In this document: one piece after another, positions 1 to 8,612 of the stretch
Layout of the letters: each line of letters opens with the position of its first letter
How positions within the stretch are numbered: the first letter of the stretch is position 1
NCBI GenBank assembly: GCA_036759545.1
Contig: DAIOUL010000093.1
Span: 1-8,681 of the forward strand
DNA length: 8,681 bases
Source: 66-474 sp036759545
GTDB taxonomy: Bacteria > Pseudomonadota > Gammaproteobacteria > Xanthomonadales > Rhodanobacteraceae
Direction of reading: 5' to 3'
The notes under the pieces: generated by a model
Told to the model about the DNA's origin: nothing
Database searches by the model: none
What the model saw: only the letters and a program-made list of their open reading frames with translations
Position numbers and translations under genes: made by a program

Positions 1-176
1 GGCGCGAGGTGATGGACGTGAAGGTGCCGCAGATCACCGTGCCGGTGGCGCCCGGGCGCAATCTCGCCGTGCTGGTCGAGGCGGCCGTGCGCAGCCACAT
101 GCTGAAATCCAAGGGTCTGGATCCGGCACAGGTGTTCATCGACAGACAAGCTTTCATGGTCAACGGGATCAAATAG
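1..176 (+). CDS. hprK: HPr kinase/phosphorylase, C-terminal end (partial)
   Basis: Only the last 57 codons are present, read from base 3 and ending at TAG 174-176; the gene begins left of the window. The visible end reads VPQITVPVAPGRNLAVLVEA, followed by a helical tail with KSKGLD and VFIDRQ. This matches the C-terminus of HprK, whose conserved P-V-x-PGRN-L-A-x-(I/V)-(I/V)-E-x-A segment lies after the catalytic P-loop domain. HprK is the cytoplasmic bifunctional enzyme that phosphorylates HPr on Ser46 using ATP or pyrophosphate and removes the phosphate with Pi. The catalytic Walker A motif is outside the window, so activity cannot be judged. The context supports the call: ptsH, encoding an HPr with Ser46, lies 1.8 kb downstream in the same direction. 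The identity rests on this short segment and on gene order. Confidence 0.85.
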   Translation, partial: REVMDVKVPQITVPVAPGRNLAVLVEAAVRSHMLKSKGLDPAQVFIDRQAFMVNGIK

Positions 177-261
177 TTGCGATCACCCCTGATCGCTGCT
201 CGAAGGGAGAACTTCGGAAATTAGCTAATTGGAATCAATGAAACACTAAAAGTGGCCGTCC
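177..261 (+). other. hprK-rapZ intergenic region with small inverted repeats
   Basis: This 85-bp gap is more AT-rich than its surroundings. It holds a 5-bp stem (CGAAG 201-205, CTTCG 212-216, six-base loop) and a perfect 12-bp palindrome, AATTAGCTAATT, at 219-230. No T-run follows the stem, so I do not call a terminator. No clear -35/-10 pair and no Shine-Dalgarno sequence for the downstream gene were found. The palindrome could be an operator half-site pair, but nothing in the sequence identifies a binder. Confidence 0.4.
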
Positions 262-1170
262 ATGGCCACAGTTTTCAACAACAGCATGGCCTCGACTAAC
301 ACTTCAGAAGAACCGACGCATCCGCGCGTGATCGTGCTCTCCGGACTGTCCGGCGCGGGCAAGACGGTGGCGCTGCGCGCGTTCGAGGACCTCGGCTTCT
401 ACTGCGTGGACAACCTGCCGACCACGCTGCTGCCGGCGCTGGTGGCGGCGCTCACCGGCGGCGAGCGCGTGGCGATGGCGCGCATCGCGGTGGGCGTGGA
501 CGTACGCAGCCGCGGCGATCTGGAACGCCTTCCCGAAGCGCTCTCGACACTGGTGGAAACCGGCGCGCAGGTGGAGTTGTTGTTCCTCGACAGCAACGAG
601 GAAGTGCTGCTCAAGCGTTACTCGGAAACGCGGCGCAAGCACCCGCTTTCCGGCAAGCGCTCGCTGCCCGATGCGATCGCCGAGGAACGCCGCCGCTTGC
701 GTCCGCTGGCGGCGATCGCCGATCGCGTGATCGACACCAGCGAAATGAACGTGCACCAGTTGCGGCGCGCGATCGCGACTGGTTTCAGCGCGTCGGACGG
801 CGGCACCACGCTATTGTTCGAATCCTTCGCCTACCGGCGCGGCTTGCCGACCGATTCGGATTTCGTGTTCGACGCGCGCTGCCTGCCCAATCCGAACTGG
901 GATCCGCGCCTTCGCCCGCTCTCGGGCAAGGACGCCGCGGTGCGCGAATTCCTCGCCGCGCAGCCGCTGGTGGACAACTTCCTGCGCGACATCATCGGTC
1001 TGCTTGAAGAATGGCTGCCGCGCTTCGAAGGCGAAGACAAGAACTACCTGACCGTGGCGATCGGCTGTACCGGCGGCCGGCACCGCTCGGTTTATCTGGC
1101 TGAACGCCTGGCGGAGCATTTCCGCGCCTCGCGCGAGCAGGTGCTGACCTTTCACCGCGAGCTGAACTGA
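262..1170 (+). CDS. rapZ: RapZ/YvcJ family nucleotide-binding protein
   Basis: RapZ proteins bind nucleotides through an N-terminal P-loop. In E. coli RapZ is the adaptor that delivers the small RNA GlmZ to RNase E, controlling glucosamine-6-phosphate synthase; in other lineages (YvcJ) the role is less clear. Counting from 262, Walker A is GLSGAGKT at about residues 28-35, followed by the family motif GFYCVDNLP (45-53). The C-terminal domain carries FDARCLPNPNW (about 203-213) and GCTGGRHRS (about 268-276), both RapZ signatures. The length of 302 aa slightly exceeds the usual 284-290. The ATG at 286 would give 294 aa and a more typical distance to the P-loop, and neither start has a Shine-Dalgarno sequence, so the start is uncertain. 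It sits between hprK and the PTS genes, the usual place for rapZ. Whether this organism has GlmY/GlmZ cannot be seen. Confidence 0.92.
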   Translation: MATVFNNSMASTNTSEEPTHPRVIVLSGLSGAGKTVALRAFEDLGFYCVDNLPTTLLPALVAALTGGERVAMARIAVGVDVRSRGDLERLPEALSTLVETGAQVELLFLDSNEEVLLKRYSETRRKHPLSGKRSLPDAIAEERRRLRPLAAIADRVIDTSEMNVHQLRRAIATGFSASDGGTTLLFESFAYRRGLPTDSDFVFDARCLPNPNWDPRLRPLSGKDAAVREFLAAQPLVDNFLRDIIGLLEEWLPRFEGEDKNYLTVAIGCTGGRHRSVYLAERLAEHFRASREQVLTFHRELN

Positions 1171-1172
1171 CA

Positions 1173-1314
1173 TGAGCGGTTGCAAAGCTACTGCGCTCGG
1201 CAGCTTGCACGCCGGCGGTGCTCGGAATCCTCACGTACTGACGTGTACGCTCCGGTTCCTGCGCTCCGGCGTCGCGCAACCTCCCTTCGCTCGCTACGCT
1301 TTGCAATCCGCTCA
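1173..1314. repeat. 142-bp nested palindromic element (long imperfect hairpin)
   Basis: This element starts 3 bases after the rapZ stop codon. The outer arms are 1173-1188 and 1298-1314 and match over 16 bases with one bulged base; each carries TGAGCGG at its tip (CCGCTCA on the right). A middle stem pairs ACGCCGG 1209-1215 with CCGGCGT 1266-1272, then GGAA 1224-1227 with TTCC 1256-1259. The inner stem pairs CGTAC 1234-1238 with GTACG 1245-1249 around a six-base loop. The nesting means the whole element can fold as one rod, in DNA or RNA. The architecture resembles dispersed intergenic palindromes (REP- or MITE-like); that it is dispersed is inference, because only one copy lies in the window. 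Short reading frames across it look like by-products of the palindrome. Confidence 0.75.
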
Positions 1315-1332
1315 GCCACCCTGGAGCGGTTC

Positions 1333-1365
1333 TTGCAAAAATCGCCCCGCTGCCGCATATAGAAT
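1333..1365 (+). promoter_or_regulatory. Possible weak promoter upstream of the EIIA gene
   Basis: The 63-bp stretch after the palindrome holds TTGCAA (1333-1338) and, further on, TAGAAT (1360-1365, five of six bases of the -10 consensus). The spacing of 21 bp is too long for a standard sigma70 promoter. A 17-bp spacing would place the poorer hexamer CATATA at 1356-1361. If TAGAAT is used, the transcript would begin only about 6 bases before the ATG at 1378. No Shine-Dalgarno sequence is present. This is a weak call. Confidence 0.25.
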
Positions 1366-1377
1366 TACGGGCTTGCC

Positions 1378-1871
<494 letters not shown>

Positions 1872-1894
1872 AGAGCTTAAAACTTGCGAGCTTT

Positions 1895-1945
1895 ACCGCT
1901 CACCGCTCACCAATCACCGCTCACGGCCTCCACCGCTCACCGCTC
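1895..1945. repeat. Inverted counter-array of ACCGCTC heptamers
   Basis: Units of ACCGCTC occur at 1895-1901, 1902-1908, 1916-1922, 1932-1938 and 1939-1945, with a degenerate unit ACCAATC at 1909-1915. ACCGCT is the reverse complement of AGCGGT, so this array can pair with the upstream AGCGGTC array; six of seven bases per unit match and a C-C mismatch recurs each turn. The bases between them (AAAGAGCT near 1870, AGCTTT near 1889) add to the stem and leave a loop of about 11 bases. Together 1809-1945 can form a very large cruciform or RNA hairpin between the EIIA gene and ptsH. Confidence 0.8.
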
Positions 1946-1959
1946 ACGTTTGATACCGT

Positions 1960-1981
1960 AGCGTCCATTCCAGTGGACGCT
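1960..1981 (+). promoter_or_regulatory. Perfect 8-bp hairpin just before the ptsH start codon
   Basis: AGCGTCCA (1960-1967) pairs perfectly with TGGACGCT (1974-1981) around the loop TTCCAG. The stem ends 5 bases before the ptsH ATG at 1987. The only purine-rich stretch that could act as a weak ribosome binding site (GGA at 1975-1977) is inside the right arm. The hairpin would therefore sit in the ribosome binding footprint, suggesting translational control or an mRNA processing point. It is not a terminator, as there is no T-run and it directly abuts a coding region. Confidence 0.55.
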
Positions 1982-1986
1982 CGCGC

Positions 1987-2256
1987 ATGCAGGAACGCCA
2001 GATCACCGTCAGCAACAAGCTCGGCCTGCACGCGCGCGCGTCGGCCAAGCTGGTGCAGCTCGTGCAGGGTTTCCGCTCGACGGTGACATTGGTCAACGGC
2101 ACGCGCGAGGTCAATGCAAAAAGCATCATGGGCGTGATGATGCTGGCGGCCGGCATCGGCACGCCACTGACGATTCGCGCGGACGGTCCGGACGAGGACC
2201 AGGCGATGAATGCGGTCGTCGAGCTGTTCGAGCGCAAGTTCGACGAGGGCGCATGA
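1987..2256 (+). CDS. ptsH: Phosphocarrier protein HPr
   Basis: HPr carries phosphate from EI to EIIA proteins on His15 and is regulated by HPrK on Ser46. At 89 aa it has the normal length. Both sites fall at their textbook positions: His15 in LGLHARASAKL (12-22) and Ser46 in AKSIMGVMML (44-53). The presence of Ser46 together with hprK upstream fits an HPr controlled by both EI and HPrK. The gene lies 177 bases downstream of the EIIA gene, separated by the heptamer arrays and a hairpin, and has no recognisable Shine-Dalgarno sequence. Its stop codon overlaps the ptsI start (ATGA, 2253-2256), so translation of the two is coupled. Confidence 0.97.
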   Translation: MQERQITVSNKLGLHARASAKLVQLVQGFRSTVTLVNGTREVNAKSIMGVMMLAAGIGTPLTIRADGPDEDQAMNAVVELFERKFDEGA

Positions 2257-3998
2257 GACGCCTGCTGCCCGGCATCGTCGCGGCGTCCGGCATGGCGCTG
2301 GGCCGCGCGCGGCTGGAGCAACCGGCCCGTTTCACCATCGATACGTCGCCGCTGGCGGAAAACGAAATCGATGCCGAAATCGCGCGGCTGGAAAACGCGC
2401 TGGCCGCGGCACAATCGGAACTCACCGACCTGCGCGGCAAGCTGCACGGCGCGCTGGCGCGCGAAGTCGGCGAATTCATCGACGCGCATTCGCTGCTGCT
2501 GCACGACGCCGAGCTGATCAACGGCCTGCGCGGGCTGATTCGCAAAGGCCGTTACCGCGCCGGTGCCGCGTTGAAAATGCAACGCGACCGGCTGGTCGCG
2601 GTATTCGATGCGATGGACGATCCGTACCTGCGCAGCCGGCGCGAAGACGTGGACCACGTGATCGCGCGCGTGCAATCCGCATTGGCGCGGCAGGTTTCGA
2701 GCGAGGAAAAGAAACTCGCCTCGCGCATGGGTGAAATCCTGGTCACCGAGAGCATCGCGCCCGGTGAACTGGCGCACCTTTCGGGCCATGGCGTGCTCGG
2801 CGTGGTCGCAACGAGCGGCAGCACGTACTCGCACAGCGCGATCCTGGCGCGCAGCATGCGGCTCCCGATGCTGGTCGGCGTGCGCGGCGCGCTCACCGAT
2901 CTGCACGACGGCGATCTGGTGCTGGTGGATGCCGAGCGCGGCGAAGCGGTGGTGCATCCGACCGCGCAGGATCTGACGCGCTACCGCAACTGGCAGCGCG
3001 AAGCCGCACGCGAAGGCCGGCGGTTGGCGCGGCTGGCGCGCGCGCCGACGCAGACCGCCGACGGTTGCGAATTGCGCCTGTACGTCAACGCCGAACTGCC
3101 GGCGGAAATCACCCAGGCGCGCGCACTGGGCGCCAGCGGCATCGGCTTGTATCGCACGGAATTCCTCTTCCTGAAACGCGACCGATTGCCGGACGAAGAG
3201 GAACAATTCTGCGCCTACCGCGACGCGGTATTGGGCATGGGCGGTCTGCCGGTGACGATCCGCACGCTCGACCTCGGCGCCGACAAATCCGATGGCACGG
3301 GTCTCGCCCTCGATGCCGAACCCAATCCCGCGCTGGGCGTGCGCGGTGTGCGGCTGAGCTTGCGGCGTCCCGCGATCTTCGCGATGCAGTTGCGCGCGAT
3401 CCTGCGCGCTGCCTGTTACGGGCCGCTACGGATCCTCGTGCCGATGATCACCGACGCGGGCGAACTGATGGCGGTGCGCACACTGCTCGAGCACTGCGCG
3501 CGCGACCTGCGCACCGAAGGCCACGAGATTCCGGATCAATTCGAACTGGGCGCGATGGTGGAAGTGCCGGCTGCGGCGATCGGCGTGCGCACGCTGCTGC
3601 GCGTTTCGGATTTTCTCGCGATCGGCACCAACGATCTCGCGCAATACGTGCTGGCGGCGGATCGCAACAACGATTCGCTCGGCCAGCTCTACGACCCGCT
3701 GCATCCGTCGCTGCTGCGCCTGCTGGCGAGGGTGATCCGCGCCGGCAATCGCGCCGGCAAGCAGGTGACGCTATGCGGCGAAATCGGCGGCGATCCGAAA
3801 TTCGCCGCGCTGCTGGTCGCGCTCGGGCTCACCGATTTCAGCATGCATCCGGGACGGATTTTGAACATGCGCGATGCGCTGGCACGCTGCAACCAGCAGA
3901 CATTGCGCGCGCTCGCGCCGCGCTTGCTGAAAGCGAACTCGCGCGAGGAAGTGGCGGAGTTGTTGCGTGCAGCCTCCGACCTTGGCGGCACGCTATAA
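2253..3998 (+). CDS. ptsI: PTS enzyme I (phosphoenolpyruvate-protein phosphotransferase)
   Basis: EI takes phosphate from phosphoenolpyruvate on an active-site histidine and passes it to HPr. The protein has 581 aa (E. coli EI 575). Domains in order: an N-terminal HPr-binding helical region and swivelling phosphohistidine domain (about 1-230), then the PEP-binding barrel. The active site reads GSTYSHSAILAR with His194. The barrel has GIGLYRTEFLFL (Arg301), IRTLDLGADK (Arg337), GAMVEVPAAA (433-442), AIGTNDLAQY (456-465) and LCGEIGGD with the catalytic acid Cys508. The residues before His194 depart from the usual GGxTSH. It starts inside the ptsH stop codon with GAGGG at 2245-2249 as ribosome binding site, though the spacing is short. 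Its stop codon overlaps a TATAAT that may drive the next pair of genes. Probably cytoplasmic and dimeric, as in the family. Confidence 0.96.
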   Translation: MRRLLPGIVAASGMALGRARLEQPARFTIDTSPLAENEIDAEIARLENALAAAQSELTDLRGKLHGALAREVGEFIDAHSLLLHDAELINGLRGLIRKGRYRAGAALKMQRDRLVAVFDAMDDPYLRSRREDVDHVIARVQSALARQVSSEEKKLASRMGEILVTESIAPGELAHLSGHGVLGVVATSGSTYSHSAILARSMRLPMLVGVRGALTDLHDGDLVLVDAERGEAVVHPTAQDLTRYRNWQREAAREGRRLARLARAPTQTADGCELRLYVNAELPAEITQARALGASGIGLYRTEFLFLKRDRLPDEEEQFCAYRDAVLGMGGLPVTIRTLDLGADKSDGTGLALDAEPNPALGVRGVRLSLRRPAIFAMQLRAILRAACYGPLRILVPMITDAGELMAVRTLLEHCARDLRTEGHEIPDQFELGAMVEVPAAAIGVRTLLRVSDFLAIGTNDLAQYVLAADRNNDSLGQLYDPLHPSLLRLLARVIRAGNRAGKQVTLCGEIGGDPKFAALLVALGLTDFSMHPGRILNMRDALARCNQQTLRALAPRLLKANSREEVAELLRAASDLGGTL

Positions 3999-4006
3999 TC
4001 CGTCTA
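3994..4006 (+). promoter_or_regulatory. TATAAT -10 element, likely leaderless start of the toxin-antitoxin pair
   Basis: A perfect sigma70 -10 hexamer TATAAT lies at 3994-3999, sharing bases with the ptsI stop TAA (3996-3998). Six bases later comes the ATG of the putative antitoxin (4006). Transcription normally begins about 6-8 bases after the -10, which would place the first nucleotide at or next to this ATG. No Shine-Dalgarno sequence precedes the ATG. A -35 at standard distance is not evident (AGCCTC region), so promoter strength is uncertain. Confidence 0.5.
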
Positions 4007-4206
4007 TGAACAAGGTCGAGCATCTGGAGCAACAGATCGCCGCGCTGTCGGCCGAGGAACAAGCGCGTTTCCGTGCCTGGTACACCGCTTTCGATGCAGA
4101 CGCCTGGGATCGGCAGATCGAACGCGACGAGGCCGATGGCAAACTGCGGCAGATGGTAGACGATGCCGTGCGCGCGCACCACGCAGGCAAAACCACACTG
4201 CTGTGA
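4006..4206 (+). CDS. Putative antitoxin of a RelE/ParE-type pair
   Basis: This small acidic-to-neutral protein (66 aa) has an N-terminal helix rich in Glu and Gln (VEHLEQQIAALSAEEQ), then RFRAWYTAFDADAWDRQIERD and a C-terminal AHHAGKTTLL. I recognise the general pattern LSxEExxxFRxW...WDxQIExD...AGKTxxL as that of small antitoxin-like proteins encoded immediately upstream of RelE-like toxins; this is memory, not a search. No helix-turn-helix or ribbon-helix-helix is obvious, so autoregulation cannot be inferred. The ATG at 4006 is chosen over an in-frame GTG at 3967, which lies inside ptsI and ahead of the TATAAT. Its stop overlaps the toxin start by 4 bases (GTGA, 4203-4206), a typical coupled arrangement. 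Confidence 0.65.
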   Translation: MNKVEHLEQQIAALSAEEQARFRAWYTAFDADAWDRQIERDEADGKLRQMVDDAVRAHHAGKTTLL

Positions 4207-4457
4207 AGCATTTCGCTTCGCCGGAGTTCTGGGCGGCCTACAACTCGCTCCCTGATCACGTCCGCACGCTCGCAGACCGCTCTTATCAACGGCTCAAAGC
4301 CGATCCGACGCACCCTTCCCTGCATTTCAAGCGTATCGGCGAGGTTTATTCCGTGCGCATCGGACTGCATTATCGCGCGCTCGGCACGGCAGTTGACGAC
4401 GGGATCATCTGGTTCTGGATCGGCACTCACGCCGACTATGACAAACTGATCCGCTAA
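4203..4457 (+). CDS. Putative RelE/ParE-superfamily toxin
   Basis: The 84-aa product begins at GTG 4203, overlapping the upstream gene. It has the compact alpha-alpha-beta layout of RelE/ParE-like toxins: two N-terminal helices (FWAAYNSLPDHVRTLADRSY), a loop HPSLHFKRIG, then strands VYSVRIGLHYRALG and IIWFWIGTHADYDKLI. The core 'FKRIG..YSVRIGLHYRAL' and the end 'WIGTHADYDKL' match the beta-sheet signature of the superfamily. If active it would be an mRNA interferase (RelE-like) or gyrase inhibitor (ParE-like); the sequence alone does not decide. Candidate catalytic residues are the basic and aromatic residues in this core. It converges on tsaB with a 7-bp gap and no visible terminator. The family may also include non-toxic, degenerate members. 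Confidence 0.72.
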   Translation: MKHFASPEFWAAYNSLPDHVRTLADRSYQRLKADPTHPSLHFKRIGEVYSVRIGLHYRALGTAVDDGIIWFWIGTHADYDKLIR

Positions 4458-4464
4458 CTGCCGA

Positions 4465-5157
4465 TCAACGAGAGGATGACTGCTCGCTGAGCGTCAGCGC
4501 CACCTTGTCGCGCAGATACACCGGCAGCGCGCGTTCGGGTGGCAGGACATTTCCAGCTTCGAATTGAGGCAGCGCCAGGCGCGCCACGTCGCGTGCCTGC
4601 GGAAACGCGTCGCCTTTCGTCCAGACCGGCTCTCGCGAAAGTCGTGCACGCAGCGCGTCGCGGTACGCATCCCAGCCGCTGCCGATCACGTTCCAGCTCT
4701 GCCGGTCCGGCAACGACAAATCTTCCGCGCGCGTCACGCGTTCTTCGTCCAACGGTCGCACCAGCCCATGCGCGTCGAACACGAACACGCCGGCATACAC
4801 CTCGCCCATGCGCGCGTCGATCACCGCCAGCGTGGCCGCATCGTTGCGCGGCGCCTGCATCGCCAGTGCGGCGAGCGAAGAAATCGTCACGACGGGAAGA
4901 TCCAGCGCGAACGCCAGGCCCTGCGCGACCGAAATCGCCAGCCGCACGCCGGTGAACGCGCCCGGCCCGCGTCCGACCGCGATGCCGTCCAGTTGCGCGC
5001 GCTGCAATCCGGCCTCGCCCATCAACGATTCCGCCATCGGCAATACCAGCTCGGCATGCCGGCGCGGCGCCAGCTCGCTGCGCTCGATCAGTGCATCACC
5101 GTGCAGCAACGCGACCGAGCAGCATTCGGTCGAGGTTTCGATCGCGAGAAGATTCAT
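4465..5157 (-). CDS. tsaB: tRNA threonylcarbamoyladenosine biosynthesis protein TsaB
   Basis: TsaB is the inactive ASKHA-fold partner that pairs with TsaD (and TsaE) to transfer threonylcarbamoyl to A37 of ANN-decoding tRNAs. The 230-aa protein matches the usual length (231 in E. coli). It opens with MNLLAIETSTECCSVAL, the first ASKHA strand; RRHAELVLP (32-40) and VGRGPGAFTGVRLAI (61-75) are TsaB hallmarks. The start at 5157 overlaps the stop of the upstream VOC gene by 4 bases (ATGA), with GAGG (CCTC on the + strand at 5162-5165) four bases before it. An open frame extends upstream to 5466, but that part is a shadow of the VOC gene. It follows yoaA with one gene between; I recall yoaA and tsaB (yeaZ) being neighbours in E. 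coli too. Confidence 0.95.
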   Translation of the reverse strand: MNLLAIETSTECCSVALLHGDALIERSELAPRRHAELVLPMAESLMGEAGLQRAQLDGIAVGRGPGAFTGVRLAISVAQGLAFALDLPVVTISSLAALAMQAPRNDAATLAVIDARMGEVYAGVFVFDAHGLVRPLDEERVTRAEDLSLPDRQSWNVIGSGWDAYRDALRARLSREPVWTKGDAFPQARDVARLALPQFEAGNVLPPERALPVYLRDKVALTLSEQSSSR

Positions 5158-5531
5158 CCGGCCTCGCCGGCCGCCGGCTGCCACAATTCGATGCGCGTGC
5201 CGTCCGGATCCATGATCCAGCCGAAGCGGCCGATCTCGTCCTCGTGCACCTTGTCGTCCACCTGCACCCCCTCGGCGCGCAATTTCGACAGCAGCGCATC
5301 CAGATCGTCCACGCGGAAGTTGAGCATGAACTCCCTTTCGCTGGGCGCGAAGTGATCGGTGTCGTGCCGGAACGGTGACCACAAGGTCAGTCCGGGACGC
5401 TGCTCGTCCTCGGCGAACATCGCGCCGAAATCGCTGACGTCGATTCCCAGATGCTCCGCGTACCACGCGCGCAGCGCTTCCGGATCACGCGATTTGAAGA
5501 AGATGCCGCCAATACCGATCGCTTTCGCCAT
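5154..5531 (-). CDS. VOC (glyoxalase/bleomycin-resistance fold) family protein
   Basis: The 125-aa protein has the paired beta-alpha-beta-beta-beta layout of the vicinal-oxygen-chelate superfamily. The first module is GIGGIFFKSRDPEALRAWYAEHLGI; the second is FMLNFRVDDLDALLSKLRAEGV, followed by GRFGWIMDPDGTRIELWQP. The DPxGxxIELW ending, with its Glu as a metal ligand, is typical. The usual first-strand His ligand is absent (GIFF instead of H-x-x-I), so substrate and metal use cannot be predicted. The ATG at 5531 is preferred because GAGG sits three bases upstream and it lies 4 bases after the yoaA stop; a longer frame from 5573 would overlap yoaA. It is translationally linked to both yoaA and tsaB, but no functional link to tRNA modification or repair is evident. 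Confidence 0.85.
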   Translation of the reverse strand: MAKAIGIGGIFFKSRDPEALRAWYAEHLGIDVSDFGAMFAEDEQRPGLTLWSPFRHDTDHFAPSEREFMLNFRVDDLDALLSKLRAEGVQVDDKVHEDEIGRFGWIMDPDGTRIELWQPAAGEAG

Positions 5532-5535
5532 GACC

Positions 5536-7461
<1,926 letters not shown>

Positions 7462-7506
7462 CAGGCAAGTATCGCCGAGCACGGCGGCGAACGGAAACGT
7501 TCGGGA

Positions 7507-8517
7507 CTACCTGCGATCCAGCGGACTGAACACGCCGCGGCCGCCGCGGTTCAACACGTGCGTGTAGATCTGCGTGGTGCTCACATCCTTGTGGCCGAGC
7601 AGTTCCTGCGCCGTGCGGATGTCGTACCCATCCTCGATCAAGTGCGTGGCGAAGGAATGGCGCAGCGTGTGCGCGCTGACCGGCTTGTCGATACCGGCGC
7701 GTTTGCGCGCGGCCTTCAAGGCTCGCGCGAGCACTGCGTCGTCGAAATGATGGCGCCGCTCCGCGCCATCCAGCGGATCGATCGAGCGCTGCAGGGAGGG
7801 AAACACGAATTGCCAGCCGAACTCGCGCGCCGCGCCCGGATACTTCCTCGCCAGGGCATGCGGAAGCCGCGTTTCGCCAAAACCTTCGTCGAGATCGCGG
7901 CGATGCAAGAGACGCGCGCGTTCGATCTCGCGCTGCAACGGCTCAACCAGCGAACGCGGCAGCATCGTGCGGCGATCCTTGCCGCCCTTGCCGTCGCGCA
8001 CCGTGATCTCGTTCCGCTTGAAATCCACGTCCTTCACGCGCAGCCGCAGGCATTCCATGAGGCGCATGCCGGTGCCGTACAGCAGGCTGGCCAGCAGCCA
8101 CGAACGGCCATCCATCGCGCCGAGCAGCACGCGGACCTCCTCGCGTGCGAGCACCGTCGGCAGCCGCTGTGGGCGCTTCGCGCGCACCACGTTGTCCATC
8201 CACGGCAAATCGATGCCGAGCACCTCGCGGTAGAGAAACAACAAGGCGGACAGCGCCTGATTCTGGGTACCCGCGGCCACGCGATTGCGCACGGCCAGAT
8301 CGGACAGGAAGCGCTCGACCTCCGCCGCGCCCAGCTCGCGCGGATGACGCTTACCGTTGAACAGAATGTAGCGGCGTATCCAGCCGAGATAGGCTTGCTC
8401 GGTGCGCAAGCTGTAGTGTTTCAACCGCAAACGCCTGCGAACTTCTTCGAGCAGCCGCGGCGCCCGCCGGCCCTCTCCCGCAACCGTTACGCCCTCGCTT
8501 CCGGGGTGATAAGACAT
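7507..8517 (-). CDS. intI: Integron integrase (IntI-type tyrosine recombinase)
   Basis: IntI recombines gene-cassette attC sites with attI. Counting from the ATG at 8517 (336 aa), the N-terminal SAM-like domain (LKHYSLRTEQAYLGWIRRYI, 32-51) is followed by the catalytic domain. The nucleophile and catalytic set are complete: Arg152 (GTGMRLME), Lys180, His283 and Arg286 (HTLRHSFATHL), His309 (LLGHKDVST) and Tyr318 (IYTHVL). Between them lies the additional segment LDEGFGETRLPHALARKYP with FGWQFVFPS (about 209-241), characteristic of integron integrases and absent from XerC/D and phage integrases. The ATG at 8529 would add four residues, but GAGG lies just before 8517. The gene points away from the candidate attI, as in integrons. 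The residues spotted are intact, so it is probably functional. Confidence 0.95.
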   Translation of the reverse strand: MSYHPGSEGVTVAGEGRRAPRLLEEVRRRLRLKHYSLRTEQAYLGWIRRYILFNGKRHPRELGAAEVERFLSDLAVRNRVAAGTQNQALSALLFLYREVLGIDLPWMDNVVRAKRPQRLPTVLAREEVRVLLGAMDGRSWLLASLLYGTGMRLMECLRLRVKDVDFKRNEITVRDGKGGKDRRTMLPRSLVEPLQREIERARLLHRRDLDEGFGETRLPHALARKYPGAAREFGWQFVFPSLQRSIDPLDGAERRHHFDDAVLARALKAARKRAGIDKPVSAHTLRHSFATHLIEDGYDIRTAQELLGHKDVSTTQIYTHVLNRGGRGVFSPLDRR

Positions 8518-8612
8518 CGCGCCTCGCATGGAGTGATATGCAAGGCGATCCTGGACCGCATCGCGCGCAGCCGGTATCGGTGATTTCGGGGATCTGCGTA
8601 GGGTATTTCCGA

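Noticed and set aside
201..216. Possible terminator after hprK
   Set aside because: The stem is only 5 bp and is not followed by a T-run.
1944..3206. Long - strand open frame (420 codons) antisense to ptsH and ptsI
   Set aside because: It is a mirror of codon bias in ptsH and ptsI; it crosses both genes and shows no domain.
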